DNA of 64,000 nucleotides from Gnetum montanum (taxonomy: Eukaryota; Streptophyta; Gnetopsida; Gnetales; Gnetaceae), in the NCBI GenBank assembly GCA_015680685.1, contig MNCI01025384.1:54837-118836 (forward strand), in the 5' to 3' direction. How positions within the stretch are numbered: the stretch's first letter is position 1; each line of letters starts with the position of its first letter. Under the pieces are notes generated by a model. The model had not been told where the DNA came from and did not search any database. It was given only the letters and a program-made list of their open reading frames with translations. Shown here piece after piece: positions 36,034 to 48,720 of this stretch. Made by a program: the position numbers and the translations under genes.

Positions 36034-38902
36034 GATGGCATTTAAAATAAGGCATCCAAGGGGAGAAGGACTGTCCCAACCAAGGGACAAGCAACCTAAA
36101 ATGGGAAGAGGATGGGGCTCATGACCTCAAGAGCATGAGGAGGGATCACATGTAATTGGCCCTCTCAGCAAAGAACTTGATGTGGAATCTTTTTGTTAGA
36201 TTCTCAAAGAGGACATCCCTAGTGAACAATCGCAAAGGGACGAGACTCCTATGGTAGTGCCACAGCTTGAGATCACCCTGACCAAAGCCTGTATTGATGC
36301 TATCAAGCCAAGGGAGCTACAAAAAATGGGCCTTCAGGAGTTAAACTTTGGACATTTTCTAGAAAATGCATCAAAAGAAGTCAGAACCCAACTACAAAAT
36401 TCTCCTATGTGGCCAATCATCACCTCCAATGGTAAATGGTACCTAGGAGAAACTTATCTCTTCTCAGAGAATCGACAACCAGGGTCTAAAGTAAGAATGA
36501 AGGACATTCATGTATCTTACTTTGCAGAAGCAATCATGCAAGCTCTTGCGTTGCTTGAGATTGGAGCTAATGTGGTGGAGATTCCAAAATAGGTGGATCT
36601 CAAGGTGAAAGGGAAGTGGATCAGACGGTGCTATGGGGTAGAACGTAAGGAGTTTGGCACACTAACCACCACAAAGAGGGTCTACTCAAAAATTGTGTCT
36701 TACTACTTGAGTCCAATGGTAAGATCCAGCAAGATCACTACCTTCCCTGCTTGTGCATGTGCCACGCTAAGGTGGAAGTTCCCCATTAACCTTCCATAGT
36801 TACTTTTCCTTGAAATTAAAAAATGATTTGCTGAAAACGAACAAGGAAGGTGAGCTCTACTCTTTTCCTGCCTAATCATAAAGCTGTGCAAACGAGTAGG
36901 GATAGCATGCTATGCTAATGATACACTTTGTCATGCCCCAATTACCTTGTGGGGCGAAATGATGAAAGAAAAGGCTCTTATCACAATGCAAATAAGGAAA
37001 GAGCAGTAATCACCTCCATCGTCGGCACAAACAACAAGGTTGAGCTCGCAAATATTGTAGAACACATATGCGAGATTCAACAATCTCTCTTGATCCAGCA
37101 AGAGTAATCAGTAGGAATTGGTGGTGGAGAAGACCCTTCAGTGTACCGCCCTACAATCAGCCATCTTGAACAAGTGGCTTAATCTGTGAGTCTATTAGAG
37201 AGAGCAGGGCTGATGTTTTCTACCTTACGAACACAAGTGCCATCTTGAACAAGTGGCTCGATCTGTGAGTCTATTGGACCCCAGTGTCCGAGAAGTAATG
37301 GTCTCCACCAAATAACTATTTCCTGAAATTTTAGGAAATGCTGCTACTTTCTTGATGCACTTGGAGGATGGAGAAGGGGCAACTGTCCTGGTAATGCAAC
37401 ACCAAGGACAAGAAGTGGTGGCTGATACAATTTCTATGGCCCTTAATGCACCTACAGTGCTTGTACTAGATGTACATGGACTTGGAGATGTACAGACATT
37501 TGCGGGAACTTAACATAGTAGAATCAACATAGCCCAACGTGAAGAGTTTTTGGACTAACTGGTGCGAATTGGGCAACTACTTCTAGATGTTTTTGATCTT
37601 ATTAAAAACATGAATGCAACCCAGTTGGAGCTACTCTTAGCAAGGAGCAAGTGCCTCATCTTGGAGGGGTAACTTGAAGTAGCCCAAGGTGCATCAATGC
37701 TTGGCTATGGAAGTTGCCCAACTAAGGGCCCAACTTACTAATCTAGCTCTCCTCAACTGAAAAATCACCAGAGATGAAGGTTTTTAATAGCTTCAAACCA
37801 AACTTTTGATGATTGAGAATGAGCAAGAGTTAACAATCTTTGAAAAGTCCTTAACAGATGCTTGTTCTTACCATCTAAACAGGGAGTTGGTAGAGGTTCT
37901 CCAAGAGAATGTCAAGTTGACTATAAAAGTTCATCACCTATGCAATGTTGGTGTTGAAAATCAACACATGAAATATTTTATCCACCAACAACAGGAGGAG
38001 CTAGCTAGGGTAAACACTAATGTAAGGAGATTGGTAGTTGAAAATCATAATCTATCCATGGAGGAAGTTCAAGCCTTACGAAAAAAATTAGCTATTGAAA
38101 TTTCCACTTGGAAAAATGAGGCCCTTAAGTTTGAACAAGTAAAAAATCATTATAGGGACCAAGTGGGATTGCAAAAGGAAGTCAATGAAAAAGAGATTCA
38201 TGTCACAAAGGCTAAGATGAACCAAGCACTCCAACAACTCAAGGAAGGAGGTGAGGTGTGCCAGCTCATCTCTGATGGATTTAATGCCTACAACCAGGCT
38301 TAGATCCATCTCAAGGTGTTACAAATTGAAGAGATGACAGAATACATGGAGATATCCAATCTCTGTTATGCAAACCTGGCTATGTTGATATAGTTGGAAG
38401 GCCATGGTTAGACCTAGAGAAACAAGTGGCCACCTCATATTCTTTATACAAGGACGAGTTCCAAGCACATAAAGAGACAAAGCAAAAGCTAGAAATAGCT
38501 AATACAAAAATCGAAGTTCTTCACACCTGTTTTGAAGGACAACACATTGTTACAGAGAACTTAGCCTAGTGAATCAATGACTACTAGCAGTTGCAAACAT
38601 TGATCCAAGTGTTCAATATTGAACGAAAATAGTTCGCTGCCTGGTTTGTCAATTTGAAGGAACTCTTCCCTGCATTTCCATGCCCTTGGGATGTTCCCAT
38701 TTTAGCACACATCGGTGAAGCTACTTGGAGGATGAATGATCCTAGAAATAAAGAGGAGAAGATGAGGGCATTATTGGAGGCTTTTCAATTTCCTCTAGAA
38801 TTTGTAGCGACTATAGGAAAACCATCATCAATGCCTCAACTGCCACATGCACCAAAAGCTGGTGAAGGCCTATCAGAACCACCACCTCCAGAAACTGTGT
38901 GA
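36034..38902 (+). pseudogene. ORF3 of element B: conserved N-block, coiled coil and C-block protein, degenerate
   Basis: The start MAFKIRHPRGEG at 36034 corresponds to MAPK in C and MMPK in F and is followed by basic residues, then a frameshift. The N-terminal block (36251-36592) has LQELNFGHFLENASKEVRTQ, SPMWP and YLGETYLFSENRQ. A middle region (36593-37700) is more decayed. A clear coiled coil spans 37806-38303 (heptad-like ENVKLTIKVHHL, QQQEELARVNTNVRRLVVEN, EEVQALRKKLA). The C-terminal block at 38654-38902 reads LFPAFPCPWDVPILAHIGEA, DPRNKEEKMRALLEAF and ends PPPPETV. No transmembrane segment is visible. Family unknown to me. Confidence 0.75.
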
Positions 38903-39115
38903 CCTTCTCCAGCAACTTCAACATTCTGGTAGGGTTGAGAATCTATGGCTGTCAGGGTGTTCAATTTCATTGTCTATGAACACTACAATTTTGTAATTTG
39001 TTTTGCTATACACCGGGGCACTTAATATGTTAATAGAGTTAGTGTGTGTGTAAATGTGTTTTGTCATGCGTACCATCAATAACTTCATACCATCCAAATT
39101 GTAATAAACTTTAGG

Positions 39116-39142
39116 ATGAGTTTTCACTCAGTTGTGGGGGTA
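39116..39142 (+). other. Polypurine tract region of element B
   Basis: atgagttttcactcagttg followed by tgggggta directly before the 3' LTR. Confidence 0.75.
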
Positions 39143-40037
39143 TGATGAAGTGTTTAGTTGATACGTCGATTGGGCCATGTTAACAGAGCCTCATTGACGT
39201 GGCTACGTTGATGTGACCTTGTCGACATATCCATCCATGCATTAACGTGACCTTATTAACACAAAGTCTATCTCTCGTTATAAATATGCGTGCACCCGTA
39301 GCATTTATGGAATCTTTTTGGTAGTTGTAGTGAAGCCCTTGTAGTTTATTTTTGTGTAAGTTAGAATATTTCCCAAGTGCTTGCAGCAAGTGTGAGAAAG
39401 GTGTATGGCTCTTTATTCGAGCGCTAATGTACCTAAGCCCATTGGCGTGAGTGGCAATAAAGACAAGTTTTTTGAACATTCCTTGTAGCATTTGGATTTA
39501 ATTACTTAAGCATTAAAACACTTTAATATTTCAACATTTTAACCATTCAAAAGTCCTTTATTATTATTGCTTTACATTTATTGTCCTTTTCATATTTTAT
39601 GAGAACCATAGGCATGACCATCTCGAACATATATCAAACACATGGTAACCCAGCGACGCTTAACATCTGGTAACCTAGTAGTGGTTAGGATATGCTCAGG
39701 ATATGCATGGAAGATGGGATTGGTTGCTTATGCTAGGGAGAGTTAAGTGATAGAGTAGAACTATTACAAATTACACAACTTTCCATTTCCTACATTAAAA
39801 GAGTTAGACCTTTAAAGATAAAAAGAAAATTGATAAAAATCATTTGCCTTAATCTCACTCAGCCATCGCTTTAGAATATCATAGGTGAGATTGGGAAGAC
39901 AATGACCATTCTAACTAAGGTTTTGCTAGCTAGAATTTGGTGTACGTAAGTGCTTACAGTTTGCCAAAATCGACCAAGTTGTGGGTGAATGCCCATGATT
40001 CATATGGTTGGGCGTAGGGGTACCTCATCACTCATCA
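39143..40037 (+). repeat. 3' LTR of element B
   Basis: 895 bp, TGATGAAG...CTCATCA (40031-40037), followed by the target duplication AAGTG. Confidence 0.9.
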
Positions 40038-41970
40038 AAGTGGTACATAATCTAGATGCATTGGTAGACCAAGCTTCTTCATTGAAAGGAAGCCACCATG
40101 GGCTAATTTGCTTAAGCATATCTTCTAAAATTATATTGTAATTGTAATTCCAATATTTACTAACCTTGCATCATATCTTCCAAATTTGTTTGAGAATTAG
40201 AGAACCAAGAATATAAAGGAGCTTAGCAAAAAGAAGATAGTGAAGAAAGTTATTAAGAGACCAACTATTATCATTCTTAGGTTCTCCTTAGGTGAGTTTA
40301 TTTATTAAAAGGAGCATCGAAACATTATCTCTAGTAATGCACTTTGCAATCCATTTTGTTATAAGAGAAATATCATAATTGTAAAAATTAATGAGGCTAA
40401 GGCCTACATCGTTTTTACTATTAGTGCAAATATCCCAAGAAACTCTAGAAAAACCTCTTCTATATTGCTTAGTAGACCAAAGAAAATGATGGATAATATG
40501 ATTAATTCTCTTATAAGAAGTTTTAGAAGGATCCCAAAAACTAGAGTAATAAACATGAGTTGATTGAAGCATTTGCTTAATAACTAAAACTTTTCTAGTA
40601 AGGATGAGCTTTTTTTTATTTTCATTTATCAAGCTTCTTTTGAATTTTATCAATTACATAATTTCAAAAAATAGTAAGATTAGGCTTAAAAGAAAAAGGT
40701 ATTCCTAAAATGTTAAAGATAGAATCTTTTTTCAAGATTTTCCAAGGCTTGAGAGTAACCCACTCATCAATAGTGCCATTACAATAAATAATAAATTTTT
40801 GCTAATTAATGTGAGAGCTAGATAACATACAATAGTCCTCTACTCTAGATCAAAGAGTATTGATATGTTATAGAGAATTGTTGATCATAAAAAGAGAATC
40901 ATATGCAAAATGCATGTTAAGCAATTGCCTACCTTGATCATCAATTGAAATTATCTTAATGAAATTCCTTTGTAGATCATAATGTAGATTATGTAAAAGA
41001 AAATTTGTAGCAATAATAAAAAGATAAGGAGCTAGAGGAAAACCTTGACAAACTAATCATTAAATAGAAAAATAGGAACTTAATCCAAAAGTAGTAGCAA
41101 CTTGAGCATTAGCATCAGTAAGCAAGATATGGAAAAGTCAAATAAAATAATTGCCAAATCCCATTTTATAGAGACAATAGATAATGAAATTCTGATCAAT
41201 CCTTTCATAAGCTTTGGCATAATATAACTTAATAAAAACAATGTCTTGATTAGTATCAAAAGTCCATTGAATTTTCTTCCAAGTTGTAATAACATTATTT
41301 AAGATATGTATATCTTTAACAAAATCATTCTGCTTAAGTCTGATGATATCTTTAATAACTTTCTCAACTTGGCAAGCCATGCATTTAGCTAAAATTTTAT
41401 AATTATAAGTAAGACCTGTACTAGGCCTTGAATTACCAATATGTTGAAGATCTCCATACTTATAAAGAAGATGAATCACACCTTTATTAATATTTTTACC
41501 AAGAGAAGATTTTTTAATGGCTTCTTGAAAGACATGAAAGAGATTATTGTCAAAGATGTTCCCATGCTTCTTAAAAAATTTAGTAGGAAAACCATCAAAA
41601 CCTAGAGCTTTACTATCTACTAAACTAAAGGCTGTTGCTTTGATTTCATCCACTATAATTTTTGCTTCAAGAATACTTTGATGCGCTTCTATAATAAGAC
41701 GAGAAATATGCATACTAGAGGCCTATTGCACCAACACTTGGTACCGAGGATCCATGTGGGAAAGATTCCTTCCTAAAACATGCAAAAGGAAAAATAGAAG
41801 AAAAATGATTTGCTAAAAAACTATTAATAGTCTTAGGATCTTTAATGATGGAATCATTTATATAAGGTGATTCTAGTTTAGGTAATTCATCCTTTCATTT
41901 TAGAAATTTAAAAAATTCCTTGTAAAGTTCATCTTCAATTTTTAGTCAATCCATGTGACTTTTAGTGAGA
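40038..41970 (-). pseudogene. LINE ORF2 reverse transcriptase, degenerate
   Basis: Non-LTR RT on the minus strand. At 41138-41713: SKALGFDGFPTKFFKKHG (family KSPGPDGFP), GVIHLLYKYGDLQHIGNSRP, YNYKILAKCMACQVEKVI, LKQNDFVKDIHILNNVI. The catalytic box near 40900 reads LNMHFAYDSLFMI, where FADD is expected, so an active-site Asp is replaced. The C-terminal part is at 40288-40653 (WSTKQYRRGFSRVSWD, DVGLSLINFYNYDISLITKW). The frame is cut at 40042 by element B and resumes at 19165 in decreasing coordinates. Confidence 0.83.
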
Positions 41971-42299
41971 AAATTTTTAGCTTCAAAAGTATTCCAACAT
42001 TTTCTAGCATAATGAGCTTTAGCCAAGGCTTTTTAAGTTTCAAAATTAAAGGGATTCTAGTTTCAAATAATTTGCATTTGCTTTACAGATTCTACAAGAT
42101 CTTCTTCAACTTGACGTTTATGCTTAGACAATTGTTCACGCTTAGCAAATTACTTTCAAAATCATGTAGTATAATTTTTGACTCTAAAAGTAGTTCATTA
42201 CCACTAGTCAGTTCAACCCATATCACTAGTAGGGATTTTTTCTGCATTCCATAAAGACTTCAAAATGTTTTTCCCAATGGATCCTATGAACATATTAGC

Positions 42300-43070
42300 A
42301 TTCATTTAAAAAGATGAAGAATTAATACCAAAGAGAAAAATGCTAATAGAAAAATGATATAATAAAGTAGCATCTATATGCACTTCTACTTTCCTTGTAG
42401 GCTTCCAAAAGAAAACATTAGATATGTAAAATCTATCAAGTTGACCATAAATTCTATCATTTCCTTATTGATAATCATACCAAGTATAATGCTTTTTATT
42501 TGAATGAGATAGGAATAAAGAGCTACCATCCGAAATAAAATATTTTTCTCTAAAATTGCACCAATCCTCTTTTTCCTGAGAAGACATATTATGCAAAATA
42601 GCACCACATTTATCTAAATGACTTTCAACTATATTGAAATTACTTCCAATAATCTAAGAAATTTTAGGTAGAGATAGAAGATATTTTCAAACCTATAATA
42701 GATCTTTTGAATTATTAAGACCATAAATATACTGAGTTCAAAGTCACCTTTTTCACTATGACAAATAATATAAATAACACTTCAAAGGTTATCAAAACTA
42801 GAATTCAAAACTTTTTTAGTCCAATTTTTATTAACAACAATTGAAACACCTCATTTGTTAACTTCATGAATAGTAAAAAAAAACAAAAATTTTAAAATGT
42901 AGTTATTAACAAAACTAATATCATGAGTTGAAATCTTAATTTCTTGCAGGAAAATAAAAACTCAAGATAAATGCTGGTTTGAAACATAGTCTCCAATAAT
43001 CTTTGCTCAGGACCTATTAGAGAGGCCTCGAACACTCCATGATAAAACTAACATTGAGATGTGAGGAAGG
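42300..43070 (-). pseudogene. LINE ORF2 apurinic endonuclease, degenerate
   Basis: Minus strand. The domain opens near 43060 with LVLSWSVRGLSNRS (L1-type SWNVRGL) and FIFLQEIK. GVSIVVNKNW lies near 42830 (family GGVAI). At 42386-42660: IGNFNVVESHLDKCG (GDFN motif), NDRIYGQLDRFYIS (RLDR motif). A few stops. This identifies the element as a plant L1-like LINE with endonuclease before RT. Confidence 0.8.
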
Positions 43071-44390
43071 AGATCCCCATCCTTGATTCTTTAAGCTCAG
43101 CATTTGTCTCATAATCTATTTTTGTAATAAGTGAAAAACATTATTTGATAAAAAAATTTGAAATAGTAGTAAAAGTAGAAATAAAATAAGATATCTTTGG
43201 GTTTTTAAATTGAAAGAAGTATTTGTAGACCTCTTCTTTTTATGTTACACTTAGTGAAATCCATTTGCATCTATATTTTCATTGCTAGTCCACCTGAAAA
43301 TTTCTTTTCTTTTTCCTAAAGAGGAATTCTATTTAAATATTAAGAGTTTACTAACATCTTTAGAATTAAAAGGATTAGTAAACAGTTGAGAACTTGTTGA
43401 AGAAGATTTTATTTGTGCCAACTAAAAACAACCATTATTTTCCTTTTTTAAAAATTGTTATTTCTTTTCCTCATGAAAATTTTTTTTAGTGAGAATAGGA
43501 TAGATTCTTATAACATGGCCTTAACAATGATAATAGCTGGAACATCCTCACAAATTAGAATATGCAATTTTTTTGGGGAAAACACTGATTATCAACCTTG
43601 AGTTTTAATTCTGTCCTCTTCTATCATAAATCAATCTCTATAAACTAACATGTGTGCTGCATACCATTTAATTTTTTTCATTCTATCTTCATGATTATGC
43701 TAATACTACCAATAATTTCTCTTTCAACACTTTGAAAAATAAGAGGATGATTTTTTAATTCAATCTCATAAATAATTTTAGAATAATCAAAAGAATTTGG
43801 ATCAACTCTACTTTATATTCTTGAGCAATAAAGTATTATGTTGATCCATAAAAACTTTAAGATCCATTGATTTCTCAATCATTTTAAATTGGTCAATTCT
43901 ACAAGAAAAAAAGATTTGGGAAAATAGCATATATGTAAAACATTAATTCCATAGCATTTAAGAATTGCCTATATCACTAGTGTAAAACCCTTATTTGGGT
44001 AAATAAATCTAACAATCTACAGAAATATATATCATGAAGTGATATCTTTTGATAGAGATTCATATAAATCATCAATGAAAAACAAAATCAAAAGATTGAG
44101 AATTCATTATAGTATCTATAGTTTGACAGACATTAGTACTTTTCATCTTTAGATCATTCTGGTTCAAAAAAAATTTCCATTGTAAAAAATCTACCAAAAA
44201 CATTTGAGATTCATAAACCATTGAGAAAATTTGCTAATATTTTATATAGTAAGAATTGTTCAAGGACTACTATTAGAGGCAAAATTTATTTATCATTTGA
44301 AAATAATATTATTTTATTCAAAGCTTACTCATTTATTATAGGTTATCCTTCTAGTAGGGTTGTTTTCCCACTTACTGATGGCTCCACAAG
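43071..44390 (-). other. Probable LINE 5' region (ORF1 or leader), decayed
   Basis: Lies upstream of the endonuclease on the minus strand, where ORF1 is expected. It is AT-rich with many stops and I cannot point to an ORF1 motif. The boundary with the gag of F (about 44390) is placed only because F-type leader coding sequence becomes recognisable after 44420. The plus-strand open frame at 44221-44418 is not identified. Confidence 0.4.
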
Positions 44391-44399
44391 GGGATGTGA

Positions 44400-46600
44400 T
44401 AGGACTATTATGGACTAAGATGAAGCATCACAACAAATGAAATTTATCTATCAAAATCACTCGGACTATCTAGATTTTACTTTCTTCTTCATCAAAATAA
44501 ATAACTGTGATGGAGGGATCTAGAGGTTAACATTGTGTTAGTTTCCATATGATCATTTCATCCCATCAATGCTCATGGGCGCACTGATGAACATGGAATT
44601 TGAAGCAATCTCTTTAGATTATAGGGTAGCTAATGAAATGTCTAGTTCCAACCAACCTACTCAATCCCAAATGTGAAAGAACCAATTCATAAAGACTTAT
44701 CATGAAGCCATTAAGGGAAATGTTGCTACCATTTTCATTGACATCATAGTTAGAGAAGGAGGATATTAACTACCAATCAGATTGATCACATCACCAAAAT
44801 CCTCCATCTTTAAATGCAAATAACATGAATAACCCAAGGCTATGTTCAATCTTGGTAAGTAACCTAAGAGAAATGGAGAACTAGATCCAACATGTGGGGC
44901 ACCTTCAAACCTAAATCTTCTAGTAGGGCACATAGAGGACATAAAAGAGGTTAAGAAAGAAGAACAAGCTAGTATAAATCTCTTCGCTCTCCATCATAAT
45001 CCTCTTTATCCTCATTGTTAAGCTTTTGATGAGGGTGAATGTAACCAAGATAGGAGGGGAAATGATTGAAGACCTAGTGGAGATGATAGAAGAGACTCTC
45101 GTAGGAATGGTAGAAGAGAGGATAGATTTGATTAATAATTTGAGCATTGACATGAATGAAGACATAATAAGTAATGTTAAAGGGGACGTGATCATGATAG
45201 GGACCATGGGAAACATGATAATTATGATGAATTATTCTTGTTATTAGGAGCATGAAACTCTTCCCTAGGACACTCATGAAAAAAGCTAAAAGTTGGTATC
45301 AAATCATTGAAGTCAAAATCTATGAGAAGATGGAATATGATGTTGGAGTTGTTCAATGACAAGTATTAAACATACTTTAGAGTGTCCAACTCAAGAAAGG
45401 AAATCTAGAAGTGGAAATAAGGTAATAATGAATCCCTTAATGTAGCCTTGGACAAATATTATTCTATACTACATAGATGCATAGGCCATGAATTTTCTCA
45501 AAGAGAATATGTGCACCATATCATAGATGGACTTAAAAACAAGATAAGGAAAATCCTTGAGATTTTTGTCTTAGAGAATGAGAGCCCATTAGATTTAAAG
45601 ATTAATTGATTAAGTGACAAGGAAGGAAGCAAACCTTAAAAAAAAAGAGTGTAGAGGAGTATAACATGGATCCTCTATTTGCAAAAAGGAGATCCATTAA
45701 TGTATGCCAGATGAAGGATCACCATAGGAGAAAGTGGTATGAAGGAAAAACTTACCAATTCAAAAATTAGTCACCAAAATCTTCATAAAGTTTGATAGAA
45801 TGTAGGACTCAATAGATGAAAAGTTTTAAATAGTATTAAAGATTATGGAGGAGAAAGAAGAATAAGGAAGAGTCAAGGATAAAAATAAGAGAAAAAAAGA
45901 AGAATGTAGGTATGGACTATAACTAGTAAAAAGAAAAATTAACTATTGTTGAAGTGGTTACAGACTCTGAATCAAAAGATGATGATTATGATATTTACTA
46001 ATATGAACATCCTAAGGGTTTTTCCCTATAGCATTACATCTCCAGGAGTTTGGAGTTTATGCCTTAAACCTAAAGCTTGTTAAGAGGTAAACACCTAGGA
46101 GGTTGCCTTACTCTTAATGCAACTATAGATAACTCTATCATCATCAATAATACTATCCTAGTGAAACTCCACTACAACCTCAAGAGTACTATTAATAGTA
46201 GCAAAATCCATAATAATGGAAAATGTTATCACCAAGGTAATAGTACCCCTACAAGGAACCTAATCCCTATGGATATTATGACCAAAAACATGTATTTACA
46301 AGTGATTCTACCACACATGTTTATGCTCATCACTATTGTCCTCCTAAGTACCATCACATGTGTGATTCTACCACACATGTTTATGCTCATCACTATTGTC
46401 CTCCTAAGTACCATCACATGTGTGATTCTACCACACATGTTTATGCTCATTTCATGAGTTGAATCTTACTCTTCCTATACTTCTTAGCCTCACCAACATT
46501 CTTAAGCTCATGCTTGAAATCCATTGCTATCTACTTCACCCATGCGAGGTAAAATTCCTTCATAGTCACAATAGTAAAATGCCACAAGATCCATAAACTT
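44400..46600 (+). pseudogene. Degenerate gag of element F
   Basis: The N-terminal extension is recognisable near 44450-44520 (HSDYLDFTFFFIKINNCDGG, compare HPDEYVLYFTFIL in D). The gag core at 45240-45610 has MLELFNDKY, YFRVSNSRKE and HHIIDGLKNKIRKILE. The finger-like segment near 45985-46030 has lost Cys residues (DIYxYEHPKGFS). The tail contains a 60-bp tandem repeat (46302-46450). More stops than any other gag here. Confidence 0.68.
46302..46450 (+). repeat. 60-bp tandem repeat, about 2.5 copies
   Basis: Unit starting gtgattctaccacacatg repeats at 46302, 46362 and (partial) 46422; the two full copies look identical. The unit length is a multiple of three and lies in the gag tail of F. Such identity in a strongly decayed element implies a much later duplication or gene conversion. 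Confidence 0.92.
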
Positions 46601-46849
46601 GTAGATGTATGTCAACTCAAGTGGTCCTTAGCACAAGTCTCAAAAACATCCATTCTTTAGACCTACCAATCCACCTAAACCTTAATAGGAATTCATGGCT
46701 ATGGACCCCACACTGACAATCTCAAATACCATTCTAGCTACCTTTAAATCAAAATTCCTTTAATGTATAAGCTATCTTGTTGATCCATGTAGTTATTAAT
46801 TAGATAAAAGCAAGAAACATTTTCAAGAAAATAAATAATCTAGGAATTC

Positions 46850-47800
46850 CTCTAATTTACTTATAGATCACATGAAATGCACCATGCAAAGGTTTAATAG
46901 ACTTAGGTTTCAGATTTAGTTTGATTTTGCAGAAGATGTATAAAACCTGAAACATATCATCTCTCAAGAAGTGCAACATTAGGTTGGAGCTTGTAGATTA
47001 GTTTATTAGCATTTTCTTGGAACTCATGAAAGATATTGTGGCCAACATTAGTGGCTAGTCATACCTTGTTGATTTTCAAGTAAATAATCTAAACATTTGC
47101 AAAGGAGAATTTCCTATCATTATGGAAAGGACTTGGTAAAGTACTATTGATGCTAAGCTAGAAATTAGGAACATATACTAAAATTTTTTCAAGGAGAATA
47201 AGCATGAAGTATTTGAGAAGAATAGAGTTTCATGCATCACATACAATGTTACAAGGTACAACTCTATGTAGAAGATATAACCAATTAGACACAGAATTAT
47301 CACAACATGTAGATCATATGTAAAACCAAAAAGTATGCAAAGGTACTTGTATGTAATAATCACAAAGCAAGATGACATCTAATGTTTGATTTCAGCTGAA
47401 AGATGTAGTTTCACTATGTGTATGGAACCTTAAGAAGCCCTCATAAGTGCATACATTGATAGCTTAGATGAAATGGAGTAACTTAAATACCAACTCTCTA
47501 ATACAAAACATAGCTAAGAAGTAGATATATATTGGGGAGATTTGAAGATCTTAGATACATTTGAGTTAGATAACCTTGAACTTAAAGCATTATTAAAATT
47601 ACTTAGCATGTGTTTTTAAACAATGGTAAATAAGTAATTGTAAATGCTAAAATCACAAAGGAATAGAAGTAGAAGTTATTGATGATGGTAAAAAAATGGT
47701 TAATAACTTTTTTCTAGTTATGTGATAAAATAAAAAATATTTATTTGTACATAGGACATAATCTACATAGATCCCAACCATTAAGCCTAAAGTATAGCCA
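46850..47800 (+). pseudogene. Element F protease and linker, degenerate
   Basis: Protease C-terminal part near 46990-47170 (DIVANISG, CKGEFPIIMERTW, STIDAKLEI), matching B and D. The linker (47400-47700) keeps the Met-Glu/Leu-rich order seen in B. The catalytic Asp region is not clearly readable. Confidence 0.6.
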
Positions 47801-48720
47801 CAGTGAAGATTGAATCCCAAATTAAAGAAAGTTATCAAGGAGTTGGAAAAGCTCCTTAAAGCCAAATTCATCTACCTTGTAGTGGATAGTGAGTGGCTAA
47901 GTCAATTATTATTGTATTAAAGAAAGGTTGACAATAAAGGATTCACATCAATTTTAGATTATTAAACATGATAATTTTTAAGGATTTTTTTTCTTTATCA
48001 TTTGTGGACCAAGTGTTGGATACTATTATAGAACATAAGTATTACAACTTCCTAGATGGCTATAGTGGCTATAATAAAAATCTAAATAGCCTTAGAAGAT
48101 TAAGCCAAAACTACATTTACAAGTTCTTGGGAGACTTTCACATATAAGACAATGTCTTTTGACTTCTACAATGCACATGGAACTTTTCAATGCCTTGTTC
48201 TCAGAATCTTTCAGTAGTAGACTAGTAATGAAGGTGATAACATTCAAATGGACTAAGAAATATGATTAGACACTTGAACTTTTAAAATAGAAGCTTGTAG
48301 AGATTCCAATTCCACCAGCTCATAATTGGTTCAAGTTATTCCACATCATGATCAATGCATTCAACTTTGCCTTGGGAGTAGTGTTTATATAGTTGGATTA
48401 TCAGAAACATTTTGATTACATCCATTTTTTAAATAGAAGCATCACATGTACACAACTAAAATAAACCATCACAAAAGAGGAGCTAATGGTTGTGGTGTGT
48501 ACTTTAGAGAATTTTAAATACTATGTGTTTGGATAGTCAGTTTTGGTGCATGTAGATCATAGTGAGGTATGCTTCCTAATGAAAAAACCAGTGGTTAGCC
48601 CTTGTATCATATGATGACTAGTCATTTTGCAGGATTTTGATATTACAATGATAGATAGTAAGGAGAACAAGAATGTTGTAGCTAATCATTTTTCGTAGTT
48701 ATGATGGGATAATTACACTA
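47801..48720 (+). pseudogene. Element F reverse transcriptase and RNase H, degenerate
   Basis: RT fragments at 47810-48240 (SFVDQVLDTI, YYNFLDGYSGYN). RNase H begins near 48330 (FHIMINAFNFALGVVFI), where the first catalytic Asp reads Asn, and ends near 48700. Compared with B, a segment around the RT catalytic box and thumb is missing between about 48225 and 48245. Confidence 0.62.

Larger units (their letters stand above)
19171..40037 (+). mobile_element. Element B: full-length Athila/Tat-like gypsy retrotransposon with element C nested inside
   Basis: 5' LTR 19171-20038, primer site 20041-20058, gag from 20204, protease, RT/RNase H and integrase to about 26275, spacer, ORF3 36034-38902, polypurine tract, 3' LTR 39143-40037. 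Perfect 5-bp target duplication AAGTG (19166-19170, 40038-40042), inserted in a LINE. Without nested C it is about 13.3 kb. All pol domains are recognisable but each has stops or frameshifts, so it is inactive. It is the best-preserved autonomous design in the window. Confidence 0.92.

Noticed and set aside
31423-38902. ORF3 as a typical Athila env-like ORF
   Set aside because: No hydrophobic transmembrane segment or signal peptide could be seen; coiled coil and conserved CPW block dominate. Not fully excluded because the copies are damaged.
40288-44200. Minus-strand ORFs as separate host genes
   Set aside because: RT and endonuclease motifs place them all in one L1-type LINE interrupted by element B.
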